64,000 bases of DNA from Pseudemcibacter aquimaris (lineage in GTDB: Bacteria; Pseudomonadota; Alphaproteobacteria; Sphingomonadales; Emcibacteraceae). Positions 63,930 through 64,000 of this stretch are shown here, one piece after another. Location of the stretch: contig NZ_CP079800.1 of NCBI RefSeq assembly GCF_028869115.1, forward strand, positions 496,001-560,000, written 5' to 3'. A program made the position numbers and the translations under genes. The notes beneath the pieces are model-generated. The model was not told the origin of the DNA, made no database searches, and was given only the letters and a program-made list of their open reading frames with translations. The first letter of the stretch is position 1. Each line of letters starts with the position of its first letter.

Positions 63930-64000
63930 TTGGTTGATTTTCGACCCATATGGATGGTTTCGGGAATATTCCTTATCATTATTGGTATCGGGATGTTGTT
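63930..64000 (+). CDS. trkH: TrkH-like potassium uptake protein, N-terminus only
   Basis: Only 23 complete codons fit before the window ends. They read (L/M)VDFRPIWMVSGIFLIIIGIGMLL, a membrane helix that resembles the first helix of TrkH/TrkG K+ carriers (DFRP followed by a hydrophobic run). TTG start at 63930 with GAGGG just upstream. Given the small sample, the assignment is tentative. Confidence 0.55.
   Translation, partial: MVDFRPIWMVSGIFLIIIGIGML

Overview
The window reads as a chromosomal segment of a fairly AT-rich, probably marine, free-living alphaproteobacterium. Reasons: a split ATP synthase with a stand-alone F0 operon that includes atpF', the cox operon order coxB-coxA-ctaB-coxF-ctaG-coxC-DUF983-SURF1, the mutY / DciA-like / DsbA-like / smc order, glyQ-glyS-ppdK, phased CtrA-type TTAA boxes, and a NhaD Na+/H+ antiporter plus two sodium-symporter-family carriers. 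Kordiimonadales/Emcibacterales-like is a guess; the sequence alone does not fix the order. There is no rRNA, CRISPR array, prophage or transposase; one tRNA (Val-GAC) is present.

Layout. 1-12.5 kb: partial tldD on the minus strand, then the aa3-type cytochrome oxidase operon with assembly factors, thrC and an M16 peptidase, then a convergent minus-strand GFA-type protein, GST and mutY. 12.7-20.4 kb: DciA-like protein, DsbA-like lipoprotein, smc and the F0 ATP synthase operon closed by a strong terminator. 20.4-33 kb: MBL hydrolase and polyprenyl diphosphate synthase (minus), then DUF2007, a TrmN6-like methylase, S49 peptidase, glyQ, glyS, ppdK, a Sel1-like secreted protein under unusual control DNA, prfC and a PAS protein.

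33-44.5 kb: nitroreductase, lipoprotein, tRNA-Val, amidohydrolase, then a tight minus-strand operon (PLP gamma-family lyase, NSS transporter, uracil phosphoribosyltransferase, membrane-bound AraC regulator) preceded by a RutR-type operator and a RutR-like TetR gene. Upstream is a three-gene cupin-SDR-aminotransferase operon divergent from an IclR regulator, with palindromes between them. 44.5-56 kb: a locus that looks like proline/hydroxyproline (D-amino-acid) catabolism: proline-racemase-family epimerase, aldehyde dehydrogenase and GntR on the plus strand, divergent from DadA-like oxidase, NSS transporter and amidohydrolase; next to it a Tat-exported M24 (prolidase-like) peptidase and a Tat-exported, C-terminally truncated MalY-like aminotransferase. 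One palindrome family (TTGTATA-N3-TATACAA) sits before three of these transcription units and is a candidate operator for the GntR protein.

56-64 kb: cysK-cysE, nhaD, a DUF3179 protein, then on the plus strand a radical SAM protein, metZ, apaG, folE and the start of a trkH-like gene cut by the window edge.

The most interesting signals are regulatory: an FNR/FixK pair over the cox promoter, a sigma-54 promoter next to four TTAA boxes at exact 11-bp spacing, the RutR box over the promoter of an operon that ends in upp, and the repeated palindrome of the hydroxyproline-like locus. All functions are inferred from reading the sequence; no database search was run.
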